The notes: generated by a model not told the origin, from the letters alone. A stretch of DNA of 47,295 nt from an uncultured Clostridia bacterium (GCA_947625805.1 CANQPT010000011.1:1-47295), one strand, 5' to 3'. Counted from the stretch's first letter, positions 1-8,951 are shown. Translations and numbers: made by a program.

Positions 1-76
1 AACAAGACGAACAACGGGCGAAATATTTGATCCGGCATTTGGGACTTTAAGGGAAAAATTTCCGTCGGGACTAATA

Positions 77-105
77 TTGACTTTTGTACGGAAACGTGGT
101 ATACT
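77..105 (+). promoter_or_regulatory. SigA-type promoter for the HprK-like kinase gene
   Basis: TTGACT (77-82), 17-nt spacer, TATACT (100-105), just upstream of the start codon. Confidence 0.7.
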
Positions 106-123
106 TACACAGCCGGGGCGCAA

Positions 124-852
124 ATGGAGGTTGTTATGGCACTGTATCGATTTGCGGGGCTTGTAGTTGAAATGTCTCCGCAGTACCCTACACTGTTAAA
201 GCAGGCCTCGCCTTATATTTTGCAAGCGCAAGACGCAAAGCCGAATATAACCATTCGGCCGGACGAAGGATATATCGAATCCATTATACAAGCCGCTCCG
301 TATTTCTCGGCGGATATGGCCGAATATTGTCGGTTCGGTACGCTGTTTTACCGTGCCTTGCTTGCCTTTGACGGAATGATGCTTCATTCCTCTGCGGTGG
401 TGCTCGATCAAAAGGCTTATCTTTTTTCGGCGCCGTCCGGCACGGGCAAATCCACACATACTTCCGGCTGGATTCGGCGCTTTGGCAACCGATCGTTTAT
501 TTTGAACGACGATAAACCCGCCATACGCTTTCACAATGGCGTACTTTACGCTTACGGCACGCCGTTTTCCGGCAAAAGCGACCTTTCACGCAACGCGATG
601 GCGCCCGTCGCGGGTATCTGTATGCTCGAGCGGGGAAACCACAACCAGATCAAACGGATTTCCGCCGAACAAGCGCTTACGCTCATTTATGAGCAGACCA
701 TCCGCCGCCTGACGCGCGATGAGGGCACACGTATGCTGGAAACGCTGGTCAAAGTCGTTTGTTCGACGCCGCTGTGGAAGATGCGCTGTAACGTCAGCGC
801 CGAGGCGGTCGATCTTTCCTATCGCGCCATGAGCGGAGCCGCAACCGTCTGA
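124..852 (+). CDS. HPr kinase/PadeK-like kinase of the type found in RiPP clusters
   Basis: Walker A 'SAPSGTGKSTHT', 'ILNDDKPAIR', 'YGTPFSGKSDLS'. Resembles the HprK-like kinases of paeninodin-type lasso clusters. The start could be the Met at 136. Confidence 0.7.
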   Translation: MEVVMALYRFAGLVVEMSPQYPTLLKQASPYILQAQDAKPNITIRPDEGYIESIIQAAPYFSADMAEYCRFGTLFYRALLAFDGMMLHSSAVVLDQKAYLFSAPSGTGKSTHTSGWIRRFGNRSFILNDDKPAIRFHNGVLYAYGTPFSGKSDLSRNAMAPVAGICMLERGNHNQIKRISAEQALTLIYEQTIRRLTRDEGTRMLETLVKVVCSTPLWKMRCNVSAEAVDLSYRAMSGAATV

Positions 853-964
853 GCGGAGCAATCGGTACAAACGCACGGCCGGACGGAAAACCGGAAAAAC
901 CGCGTGCGCCGCGGCAGGACGAATTGATTGATATGCGAAAAAAATAAAAAAATGGAATTAGCCC

Positions 965-992
965 TTGACTTCCGTAAAAAATGTAGTATAAT
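965..992 (+). promoter_or_regulatory. SigA-type promoter for the secreted repeat protein
   Basis: TTGACT (965-970), 16-nt spacer, TATAAT (987-992). Confidence 0.7.
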
Positions 993-1078
993 GAATATGT
1001 ATAAAATTGTATGAATCGGCGCATGATCCGACGCAAAAAACGCCGGGTCAGCTGTCGAATTTTAAGGAGGAAAGAATT

Positions 1079-3616
1079 ATGGCAAAATTCAAACGTATGT
1101 CCAAACGAGGCTTGTCTGTGATTCTGGTGTGCATGATGCTGTTGTCCTGCATGACGCCGGTAATCGCGTTGGATAGCCCGGAAAAAAATTCAGTCACTAT
1201 TACATTCCCTCAAGAATTTGATAATGTGGCTTTTTACGGTGGAAGTGATACCAAACTAACAGGCAAAAAAACACTTGTAACAAACAACCCTTCAGATAAC
1301 TTATATATGGGTTTTTTAAGTGGATATTATACTTATACTTTTTATGCTGTTCCACAAAGTGAAGGAGCAGATTCTTTCGATGAGCCAATGCCCAATCTTA
1401 GTATTAAGTCCAAGCCAGATAATATTGCAGAAAACCCGGAATATGTGAATATAGACAAAGCCGGATACGCCGTAACACTCAAACTCCCAAAATCTATAGT
1501 TATGCTACAGGGCATTGCTTTTGAAGTAACAGTCATAGATTCGGTTGAAACTTTCGATGTAAACGTTCGAACCAGCGGCGACGGATTCACGGTAGACAAA
1601 CCCGGTGTTAACCCCGTTGAAAACGAAAAGGGTTTTGAATTAACTATCACTCTCAGCCCGAGTCGCCGCGCAGGCTATAAACCGCAGGTGTATGACAATG
1701 ATACACTGATAGATGACACTAAAGTTACCTCCCTCGATAATGGCAAATCATATACGTATAAACTTGATCAGGTAACGAGTGCTCATACCATTGATGTTTC
1801 GTTGGTTCCCATTACGTTTACGGTAAAACGTGATGAAGGAACAGAAAACTGGAAAAACGTTGAAACCACTTTGCGGGATGGGGGTGAAACGGTAAACTAC
1901 GGAAGCAATTACACGTTTTCTCTTGCTCCTGTCGCGGGTCATACCCTTGCTAATGAACCTGTTACCATCACAATGGCTCAGGATAGTGCAAAAGCAAAAA
2001 CCCTTACAAAAGGCACGGACTATGTGGTAGTCGGAAATCAATATACCATCTATAACATTACCGGCGATGTTACAGTTACGCTCAAGGCAGTAACAGAACA
2101 GAAGTTCAACGTGAATTGGCCTACCGATACAGGATATACAATTGTTTCTGACAGTGGTAGTGACATTACAGCTGACGAGAAGTCAGTTGTTTATGGCGAT
2201 ACGTTCAAGTTCAAAGTTAAATTGGATCCCGCTTATAGCAAATCCGAACGCAATGTGGTCGTTACGGTAAACGGTCAGATTTTACCCGTTGGCGATGACA
2301 AAATTTACACCATTTCCGATATTAAAGAGAATAAAACCATTTTGGTGAACGGCGTTACTCTAAACACCTATAACATCACGCATATACAGACTGGAAATGG
2401 TTATACCTTTAGTTCACAGAGTTCGATGAGTAATGTCCCGCACGGTTCGTCTTTCTCTTTCACTGTTACGCCTGTAACCGGGTACACAATCGAAAGTGTT
2501 AAGTATAAGAAGTCCAGTGAAGTTGCAGATAATGGAACATCTTTAGAATCAAACGGAAACGTTTACACGATCGATAAAGTTGAAGATAACCTTACAATAA
2601 CCGTTACCGCTACGACGAGCACGTATACCCTTACTCTTCCGAATAAAGACACTGAGCGGAAGGGATATACCATAAAAATAGGCAACGAAGAGGCAGGAAA
2701 CAGCAAAGTATGCAATTACAATGATCCCGTCGAACTTACCATCGCGCCAAAAAAAGGCTATACCGTCACGGGTGTTTATAGAGTGGTAGACGGCGAAAGA
2801 TCACTGGTATATGGCGCTAATAACAACTATACGATCAGAGTAACAAGCGATATGAAAATTGTCGTTGAAACAGATACAATCAAATACACTGTTACCTATC
2901 AAGACAGCAAAGGCGGAACGACTACAAAAACATACGACGTAGAAACCGGAGTAAACCTTGAAAAAGGATCTCCCGAGATTACAGTGGATATTGCTGACCC
3001 AACACATGCTTATTACACTTTCGAAGGTTGGTCGAATGCGCAAAACTCTCAAAACTCTAATGTAAAAAAAGGCGGAACGATCGTACTCGCAACCGGCGAA
3101 ACCTCAGCTACCGTTACCGCACAGTGGACACTGAACCTTAGCGCACTTGAAACAAATACCGCAGGCGCTAGTACCAAAGCTTTAGGCGGTACTGTCACCT
3201 ATGACAAAGAAGACCACGAGAAGCTGACCATCAAGGTCACATGGAATTTGGGTGTGTTCCGCGAGGCCATCTCTGAAGTAGCCAACGCCAATTATGATAT
3301 TGTCTCCGTGGGCATCTGCTACTCCAATCAGAAAATAACCGAAACCGATACAAATTGGCAAACAAACGTAAAAAATTTAACGAACGAGAAAACGGAAAAA
3401 GAAGGCGAAGTGATAGTCAACTCGAACCAGCATCTCTACTACTATGTAGACGGCAGAGTTCTTGCCGAACAGGCGGATACCGCTACGTTTAAGTTCAGCA
3501 ACGTGAGAAAACCTCGATATGCGATCGGTTGGATCACAGTTCGGATCGGCAACAACGAAAACGATACCGTCACGCTTTACACAGGTGAAATAAGCTACAC
3601 CGAGTTCGATTCTTGA
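1079..3616 (+). CDS. Secreted InlB B-repeat/beta-grasp repeat surface protein
   Basis: SD AAGGAGGAAAG before ATG 1079; signal peptide MAKFKRMSKRGLSVILVCMMLLSCMTPVIA; repeated 'YTVTVTGVY'-type units; 'FEGWSNAQ...TVTAQW' InlB-like motif. No LPxTG or C-terminal TM. Confidence 0.7.
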   Translation: MAKFKRMSKRGLSVILVCMMLLSCMTPVIALDSPEKNSVTITFPQEFDNVAFYGGSDTKLTGKKTLVTNNPSDNLYMGFLSGYYTYTFYAVPQSEGADSFDEPMPNLSIKSKPDNIAENPEYVNIDKAGYAVTLKLPKSIVMLQGIAFEVTVIDSVETFDVNVRTSGDGFTVDKPGVNPVENEKGFELTITLSPSRRAGYKPQVYDNDTLIDDTKVTSLDNGKSYTYKLDQVTSAHTIDVSLVPITFTVKRDEGTENWKNVETTLRDGGETVNYGSNYTFSLAPVAGHTLANEPVTITMAQDSAKAKTLTKGTDYVVVGNQYTIYNITGDVTVTLKAVTEQKFNVNWPTDTGYTIVSDSGSDITADEKSVVYGDTFKFKVKLDPAYSKSERNVVVTVNGQILPVGDDKIYTISDIKENKTILVNGVTLNTYNITHIQTGNGYTFSSQSSMSNVPHGSSFSFTVTPVTGYTIESVKYKKSSEVADNGTSLESNGNVYTIDKVEDNLTITVTATTSTYTLTLPNKDTERKGYTIKIGNEEAGNSKVCNYNDPVELTIAPKKGYTVTGVYRVVDGERSLVYGANNNYTIRVTSDMKIVVETDTIKYTVTYQDSKGGTTTKTYDVETGVNLEKGSPEITVDIADPTHAYYTFEGWSNAQNSQNSNVKKGGTIVLATGETSATVTAQWTLNLSALETNTAGASTKALGGTVTYDKEDHEKLTIKVTWNLGVFREAISEVANANYDIVSVGICYSNQKITETDTNWQTNVKNLTNEKTEKEGEVIVNSNQHLYYYVDGRVLAEQADTATFKFSNVRKPRYAIGWITVRIGNNENDTVTLYTGEISYTEFDS

Positions 3617-3661
3617 CAAAATTGACGCATGGGAAATCGATTTATGAATAGAAGTTGCATT

Positions 3662-3811
3662 ATGAAGAAGAAACCGTATGTTTCACCGGATTTCAAGGTC
3701 GTGATATACGAATCAGAACAGGATATCATGACATATTCTACTACCCATCCTGATCCGTTCGATTCGTTTGACTCGTTTGAAGATCTGTCAGACGACGACC
3801 TTGACAAATAA
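3662..3811 (+). CDS. Short peptide, YxxPx[LFM] family member 1 (RiPP-precursor-like)
   Basis: MKKKPYVSPDFKVVIYESEQDIMTYSTTHPDPFDSFDSFEDLSDDDLDK. The start at 3662 is chosen by alignment to the two paralogs; the track ORF begins at 3629. Confidence 0.65.
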   Translation: MKKKPYVSPDFKVVIYESEQDIMTYSTTHPDPFDSFDSFEDLSDDDLDK

Positions 3812-3831
3812 ACGTAAGAGGTGCTTGTGAT

Positions 3832-4017
3832 ATGAGCAAGAAGTATATTTCACCGGAATTAACCGTTGTGCTTTTTGAGACAAAAGATGCATTGATGGCC
3901 GGCGCTGGCGGATACGAGAAGTCCTACGTCGACCCGTTCCAAGACAAAGCTCCTTCTCCGCCCGCCGCCGAGGGCAAGATAAAACAGGACTGGAGTCCGA
4001 TCGATAGTCTGAAGTGA
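3832..4017 (+). CDS. Short peptide, YxxPx[LFM] family member 2 (RiPP-precursor-like)
   Basis: MSKKYISPELTVVLFETKDALMAGAGGYEKSYVDPFQDKAPSPPAAEGKIKQDWSPIDSLK; SD AGAGGTG upstream. Confidence 0.7.
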   Translation: MSKKYISPELTVVLFETKDALMAGAGGYEKSYVDPFQDKAPSPPAAEGKIKQDWSPIDSLK

Positions 4018-4028
4018 CGCACAACGCG

Positions 4029-4063
4029 ATACGCCCACGACCTGCTCTGGGTCGTGGGCGTAT
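4029..4063 (+). terminator. Strong hairpin ending the peptide operon
   Basis: Perfect 14-bp inverted repeat ATACGCCCACGACC / GGTCGTGGGCGTAT with 7-nt loop. A second hairpin follows at 4090-4118 (AAAGAAAGGC/GCCTTTCTTT). Confidence 0.7.
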
Positions 4064-4128
4064 CTTTGGTGTTGTTTGCGGTAAGACGGAAAGAAAGGCC
4101 GATTTTACGCCTTTCTTTCAAACGGGCA

Positions 4129-4157
4129 TTGCATTTTGCCGCATAATCTGTTATAAT
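4129..4157 (+). promoter_or_regulatory. SigA-type promoter for the CpsC-CpsD-CpsB module
   Basis: TTGCAT (4129-4134), 17-nt spacer, TATAAT (4152-4157). Confidence 0.6.
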
Positions 4158-4243
4158 CATCACTGTTGTGATGAGCGGCCTGCCCCGCCCGTCGGTTTAC
4201 GCCGCAAGGATACGAATCATTTTTTTAAGGACCGGAAAACAAG

Positions 4244-4975
4244 ATGGAGAGCAACAATCAAAAAACGTTGGAAATCAATTTGATACAGATTTTTTCTGTA
4301 TTATGGCATAAGGCGTGGATCCTCATTCTGGCCGCCGTTCTCTGCGGCTCGGTCGGCGTTGGTTATGCCAAATTACAAACGCCGATTTACCGTTCGCGCG
4401 TTTCCATTATGGTCAATAATACGTATGCCGTCGAAACCGGCGTTATTTCAAGCGGCGAAATATCGGTAGCGGTGCATTTGGCGCAAACGTATATTGTCTT
4501 AGTTAAGAGCGACACGATCTTAAACGACGTTCTTGAGGCGACCGGGCTCAACTATACAACCGCACAGCTTAAGAGCATGGTTTCGGCCAACGTCGTGAAT
4601 GACACCGAGATATTTGAAATATACGTCAGCGGCACCGATCCAAACCAAACGCGCCTGATCGCAAACGCTTTTCTTGAAGTCATGCCCGACCGCGTTCACG
4701 AAATTGCCGAAGGCAGTTCTCTTAAAACGGTAGATCGCGCCATTCTTCCGGGATCACAGACTTCGCCGAACGTGCCGAGAACGACGTTTCTGTTTGCTTT
4801 GATCGGAATTTTTATCAGCGCCGCGATCATTATGTTACTTGAAGTATTCAGCGATAAAATAACAGATGAGGATTATTTGATCCAGACGTACGATCTTCCT
4901 ATTCTTGCTTCCATACCAAGCATCGGAGATTCGCATAAATCATCTCGTTACAAATACGGATATTATAAAAAATAA
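4244..4975 (+). CDS. Wzz/CpsC-type polysaccharide co-polymerase (tyrosine kinase modulator)
   Basis: Two TM segments flanking an extracytoplasmic region; 'PNVPRTTFLFALIGIFISAAIIMLLEVFSDKI' C-terminal TM. Confidence 0.85.
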   Translation: MESNNQKTLEINLIQIFSVLWHKAWILILAAVLCGSVGVGYAKLQTPIYRSRVSIMVNNTYAVETGVISSGEISVAVHLAQTYIVLVKSDTILNDVLEATGLNYTTAQLKSMVSANVVNDTEIFEIYVSGTDPNQTRLIANAFLEVMPDRVHEIAEGSSLKTVDRAILPGSQTSPNVPRTTFLFALIGIFISAAIIMLLEVFSDKITDEDYLIQTYDLPILASIPSIGDSHKSSRYKYGYYKK

Positions 4976-4989
4976 TCGGGAGAAGCGAT

Positions 4990-5742
4990 ATGTCTGATAA
5001 GAGCAAAAAACAAAAAGAGTATACGGCCCTTGAAATAGAAGATGCGTTCCCGATGGGTCAACATCTCAGCTTTGCCGCAACCGAGGCATACAAACGACTG
5101 CGTTCATCGTTGATCTTCTGTTTGCCCAAAAATGAAAATAAAAACTGCCGTATCGTGGGTATCACAAGCAGTAACGTGGGCGAAGGCAAAAGCACTACCG
5201 CGTTCAACCTTGCGTATTCGATTGCCGAAAGCGACCAGCGCGTGCTTTGTCTGGAGGCGGATATGCGCCTTCCGCAGATTTCCAAACGCTTGAATTTAGA
5301 GACCTCACCGGGTCTTAGCGAGTGTCTGGCCGGTGAAGTCCTGGAAGGAAACGACGCCATTCGGAAAATCAACAACAATTTATACGTTATGCCGTCGGGC
5401 AGAGTTCCGCCCAATCCTTCCGAACTTTTGGGCTCGTCGGCAATGAGCCGCCTGCTTGAGCTTTTGTCGCAGGTTTTCAGCTTTATTGTGATTGATCTTC
5501 CGCCGATTGGAGCCGTTGTGGACGCGCTCAACGTGGCCAAACAGGTGGACGGTATGGTTATGGTCGTCCGCAGAGAATGGGCGACGCGCCGTTCTCTTGC
5601 AAGCGCGGTGCGCGAACTCAAACTTGCCGACGCGCGTCTTTTGGGATTTGTCTTTAACGACGCAACGGAAGGAAGCAAAAAGCCTAAAAAATACAAGGGC
5701 TATAAAAAATATTCAAAATACTACTATACAAAACAGGATTGA
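4990..5742 (+). CDS. CpsD/CapB-family BY-kinase (tyrosine-protein kinase)
   Basis: 'SSNVGEGKSTTAFNLAYSIAESDQRVLCLEADMRLPQ'; Tyr-rich tail 'KKYKGYKKYSKYYYTKQD'. Confidence 0.9.
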   Translation: MSDKSKKQKEYTALEIEDAFPMGQHLSFAATEAYKRLRSSLIFCLPKNENKNCRIVGITSSNVGEGKSTTAFNLAYSIAESDQRVLCLEADMRLPQISKRLNLETSPGLSECLAGEVLEGNDAIRKINNNLYVMPSGRVPPNPSELLGSSAMSRLLELLSQVFSFIVIDLPPIGAVVDALNVAKQVDGMVMVVRREWATRRSLASAVRELKLADARLLGFVFNDATEGSKKPKKYKGYKKYSKYYYTKQD

Positions 5743-5763
5743 TACGATTTCAGGCGGGTTATT

Positions 5764-6471
5764 ATGTTGATTGATTTTCATTCTCATATTCTTCCCGGGA
5801 TCGACGACGGTGCGGCGGATCTTTCCGTAAGTCTGGAACTGATCGCCTCATCTGCGAAACAAGGCGTTGGGCTTATGGCGGCAACGCCTCATTTCTACCC
5901 GTATCGCGTTGGATTTGACACGTTCTTTCAAAATCGCGCAAGGGCTTTCGATGCAGTATCGGAAGTCTTGCCGGCCGGGTCGCCTCATATCCTGCCGGGT
6001 GCGGAAGTGGGCTATTTCAAAGGAATCAGTCAAGTATCCGAAGCCGAACGGTTGGGACTGGGAAACACGGGGATTCTCCTATTGGAAATGCCGTTTGAGC
6101 GGTGGGATAAGAGCGTGATATCCGAAGTCGTGGACTTACACCAAAGCGGCGGGGTGACCGTGTTGATCGCGCACATTGAACGATACATAGACTATCAGAA
6201 ACATAACGCTGTGCAAGAACTGCTCAACTCCGGGATCTATTTTCAATCAAACGCAGAGTTCTTTTTGAATAAGAGGCAAAAAAAGACAGCGCTTAAGATG
6301 TTGGAGCGCGGGCAGATCCACGTCTTAGGGTCGGACTGCCACAATATGACCGATCGCAAACCCAATCTGGGCGAGGCCGTTCGCGTTATAACCGACGCAT
6401 TCGGCGCGTCGGCGGTCGATGCGATTGACACGTTCGGCGCAAATCTTTTGTCAGGTGAAATTCCAAAGTAA
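5764..6471 (+). CDS. CpsB/CapC-family PHP tyrosine phosphatase
   Basis: 'LIDFHSHILPGIDDGAADL...MAATPHFYP...VLGSDCHNM' PHP motifs. Confidence 0.9.
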   Translation: MLIDFHSHILPGIDDGAADLSVSLELIASSAKQGVGLMAATPHFYPYRVGFDTFFQNRARAFDAVSEVLPAGSPHILPGAEVGYFKGISQVSEAERLGLGNTGILLLEMPFERWDKSVISEVVDLHQSGGVTVLIAHIERYIDYQKHNAVQELLNSGIYFQSNAEFFLNKRQKKTALKMLERGQIHVLGSDCHNMTDRKPNLGEAVRVITDAFGASAVDAIDTFGANLLSGEIPK

Positions 6472-6491
6472 TTTCCTTTACTTTGGAATTT
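6458..6491 (+). terminator. Rho-independent terminator overlapping the cpsB-like stop codon
   Basis: Perfect 14-bp inverted repeat AAATTCCAAAGTAA / TTACTTTGGAATTT followed by T-rich DNA. Confidence 0.75.
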
Positions 6492-6573
6492 TACTTTTCA
6501 AAGCCGCCGTCTCTCTTGAAAAAAAAGCGTCTATGTGATATACTAAAAGAGACATGAAGGAGAGCGCAAACAT

Positions 6574-7668
6574 ATGAAACTTGGGATCGTAGGACTGCCG
6601 AACGTCGGCAAAAGCACACTGTTTAACGCCATTACCAACGCGGGAGCGGAGAGCGCCAACTATCCGTTCTGCACGATTGAGCCCAACGTGGGCACAGTCG
6701 CAGTGCCGGACAAGCGGCTGGACGCGCTGGCAGAGTTATATCACCCGGAAAAGTACACGCCCGCCGTGATCGAGTTTGTGGACATCGCCGGGCTGGTCAA
6801 AGGCGCGTCTCAGGGCGAAGGTCTTGGAAACAAATTCTTATCACACATTCGCGAAGTTGACGCAATCGTGCACGTGGTGCGCTGTTTTGAGGGCGACGAT
6901 ATTATTCACGTAGACGGAACCGTCGACCCCATGCGCGACCTCGAAACCATCAACACCGAACTGATCCTCGCCGACATGGAACTTCTCGAACGCAGGATCG
7001 ACCGCATCAAAAAACTGCTCAAAGGGGACAAAACCCTTGCGCCGGAGATAGAACTTCTCGAACGGGTCATGGCCGCCCTTTCGGATGGAATCAGCGCACG
7101 GGCGCTCCAATATACCGAGGAAGAACACCGCCTGATCGCGCAGACTCCCCTGCTCTCCCTCAAGCCGGTTATCTATGCCGCAAATATCAGCGAGGACGCG
7201 GTAGGCGGCGACCCCTCGGAGATCCCCGGATATGAAACCCTTGCCGCGTATGCCCGCAGTGAGCATTCGGGCATTCTTCCCATCTGCGCTTCCATTGAGG
7301 CGGAGATCGCGGAACTTGCCGCCCAAGAAAAGGCGGAATTTCTTGAAAGTCTCGGCATTAAAGAAAGCGGGTTAGACCGTCTGATCCGGCAGAGTTATTC
7401 TCTTCTCGGCCTGATCAGTTATCTTACCGCAGGCCCCAAAGAGGTGCGCGCCTGGACCATTACCGAGGGCACCAAAGCGCCGCAGGCGGCGGGGGTCATT
7501 CACTCGGATTTCGAGCGGGGCTTTATCCGCGCCGAGGTCATCGGCTTTGACCAACTCATGGCATGCGGGAACATGGCCGCGGCAAAAGAAAAGGGTCTGA
7601 TTCGCAGTGAGGGCAAGGATTATGTGGTCAAGGACGGCGACGTGATCCTGTTCCGCTTTAACGTGTAA
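6574..7668 (+). CDS. ychF: Redox-regulated ATPase YchF (Obg-family)
   Basis: '[40 protein letters not shown]...' and TGS-like C-terminus. Confidence 0.97.
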   Translation: MKLGIVGLPNVGKSTLFNAITNAGAESANYPFCTIEPNVGTVAVPDKRLDALAELYHPEKYTPAVIEFVDIAGLVKGASQGEGLGNKFLSHIREVDAIVHVVRCFEGDDIIHVDGTVDPMRDLETINTELILADMELLERRIDRIKKLLKGDKTLAPEIELLERVMAALSDGISARALQYTEEEHRLIAQTPLLSLKPVIYAANISEDAVGGDPSEIPGYETLAAYARSEHSGILPICASIEAEIAELAAQEKAEFLESLGIKESGLDRLIRQSYSLLGLISYLTAGPKEVRAWTITEGTKAPQAAGVIHSDFERGFIRAEVIGFDQLMACGNMAAAKEKGLIRSEGKDYVVKDGDVILFRFNV

Positions 7669-7719
7669 CCGTATGGCAAACGGAACTCATAAAACAAACA
7701 AGGACAGGAGAACACAGCG

Positions 7720-8190
7720 ATGGCATTTTTTGACGATTTGGGAAAGAAACTGTCGCAGACAGGTCAGGGAGTGGTTCAAAAGACCAAAGACACTGCCGAG
7801 ATTGTGCGGCTGAGCGGACTGGTTTCCGATCAGGAAAAGAGTCTGGCAAGTCTGTATAACGAGCTTGGAAAGGCATATTATGCGGAGCATGCAGAGTCTT
7901 ATGAAGATTCCTTTGCGCCCATGATCACGGCGATCAAAGACTGCAAAGCAAAAATCGACGACCTCTCTGAGCAAATCAAAAAACTCAAGGGGATCACACG
8001 ATGCCCGCAATGCGGAAACGATGTGCCCTACGGCGCTCCTTTTTGCAGTGCCTGCGGCGCAAAACAGCAAAACGATCCCGCACAAGCGCAGGCTGAGGAA
8101 GAGCAGGCCGCCCGATTCTGCGCCAAATGCGGCGCGCAGATTGCTCCCGGTCATGCCTTTTGCACGGCTTGCGGCGCAAAGGTCGAATGA
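7720..8190 (+). CDS. Zinc-ribbon domain protein
   Basis: Two C-terminal zinc ribbons 'CPQCGNDVPYGAPFCSACG' and 'CAKCGAQIAPGHAFCTACG' after a coiled-coil-like N-terminus. Confidence 0.8.
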   Translation: MAFFDDLGKKLSQTGQGVVQKTKDTAEIVRLSGLVSDQEKSLASLYNELGKAYYAEHAESYEDSFAPMITAIKDCKAKIDDLSEQIKKLKGITRCPQCGNDVPYGAPFCSACGAKQQNDPAQAQAEEEQAARFCAKCGAQIAPGHAFCTACGAKVE

Positions 8191-8203
8191 ATATCAGGCA
8201 TAC

Positions 8204-8233
8204 AAAAGCCCCGGTCATACCGGCGGCTTTTTT
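8204..8233 (+). terminator. Rho-independent terminator
   Basis: AAAAGCC-CCGGT-cat-ACCGG-CGGCTTTTTT. Confidence 0.75.
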
Positions 8234-8331
8234 CCACTGACGGTTGATAAAAATCCACGAACGGTATGTGGTATTCGGCGGCTTTTCATGGTATACTGTT
8301 CTCACAAAATCAAAAGAACGGAGAAAACAAA

Positions 8332-8948
8332 TGAATCAAAACTACTTTTCTTTGACTGTCAAAGAACTGCGCAAACAGCGCGCGCTCACCCAAGAGCAGG
8401 CGGCGGAAGCGCTGAGCGTTTCCGTGCAGGCGGTCAGCAAATGGGAATGCGGCCAGTCCTATCCCGATCTGGAAACCCTTGTGCGGCTGGCAGACTTTTA
8501 CGGCGTGAGCATGGACTCGCTTTTGCGGGAAACTCCCGACCGCCCGACAGGGGAACTGCGCCAACTGCCGGCAGACGGGGTACTGCACGTCGTGCAGGTA
8601 CTAAACGGGCATATTTTGAGCGATCATGAATATGACCCGCACCAAGCGATCCCGCTCTGTATTCCGGAAGGGGCAAAAGGGTTTGAGATGGATATTCGCG
8701 GGAGCGCAAAGATAAAAGGCGAGGTCAACGGTACGGTGAGCGCAGGAGGAAATATCGCATGCGGCAATATAAGCGGCGACGCTTCGGCAGGCGGCAATTT
8801 AGAGTGCGGCGGCAATATTGACGGCGACGCTTCGGCGGGCAACGCATTAAAGTGCGGCAATATCGGCGGCGACGCTTCGGCGGGCGGAGCGATCGTATGC
8901 AACGGTATCAACGGCAAAGCGACGGGAACGACCGTCGAGATCGGCTAA
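8332..8948 (+). CDS. XRE-family HTH regulator fused to a glycine-rich beta-helix/bactofilin-like repeat domain
   Basis: N-terminal 'KELRKQRALTQEQAAEALSVSVQAVSKWECGQSYPDLETL' HTH; C-terminal GDASAGGNLECGGNID repeats. Confidence 0.85.
8775..8915 (+). repeat. Three tandem 45-48-bp units in the C-terminal coding region
   Basis: GGCGACGCTTCGGC recurs at 8775, 8823 and 8868. Confidence 0.85.
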
Positions 8949-8951
8949 AAA

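Noticed and set aside
3832-4017. Calling peptide 2 a canonical lasso peptide
   Set aside because: The YxxPxL leader fits, but there is no Thr at the penultimate leader position, no clear Gly1 with Asp/Glu at 7-9 in a convincing register, and no B1/B2/C maturation genes in the window.
8021-8629. 202-aa plus-strand ORF bridging the zinc-ribbon gene and XRE gene
   Set aside because: Out of frame with both supported genes and crosses a terminator.
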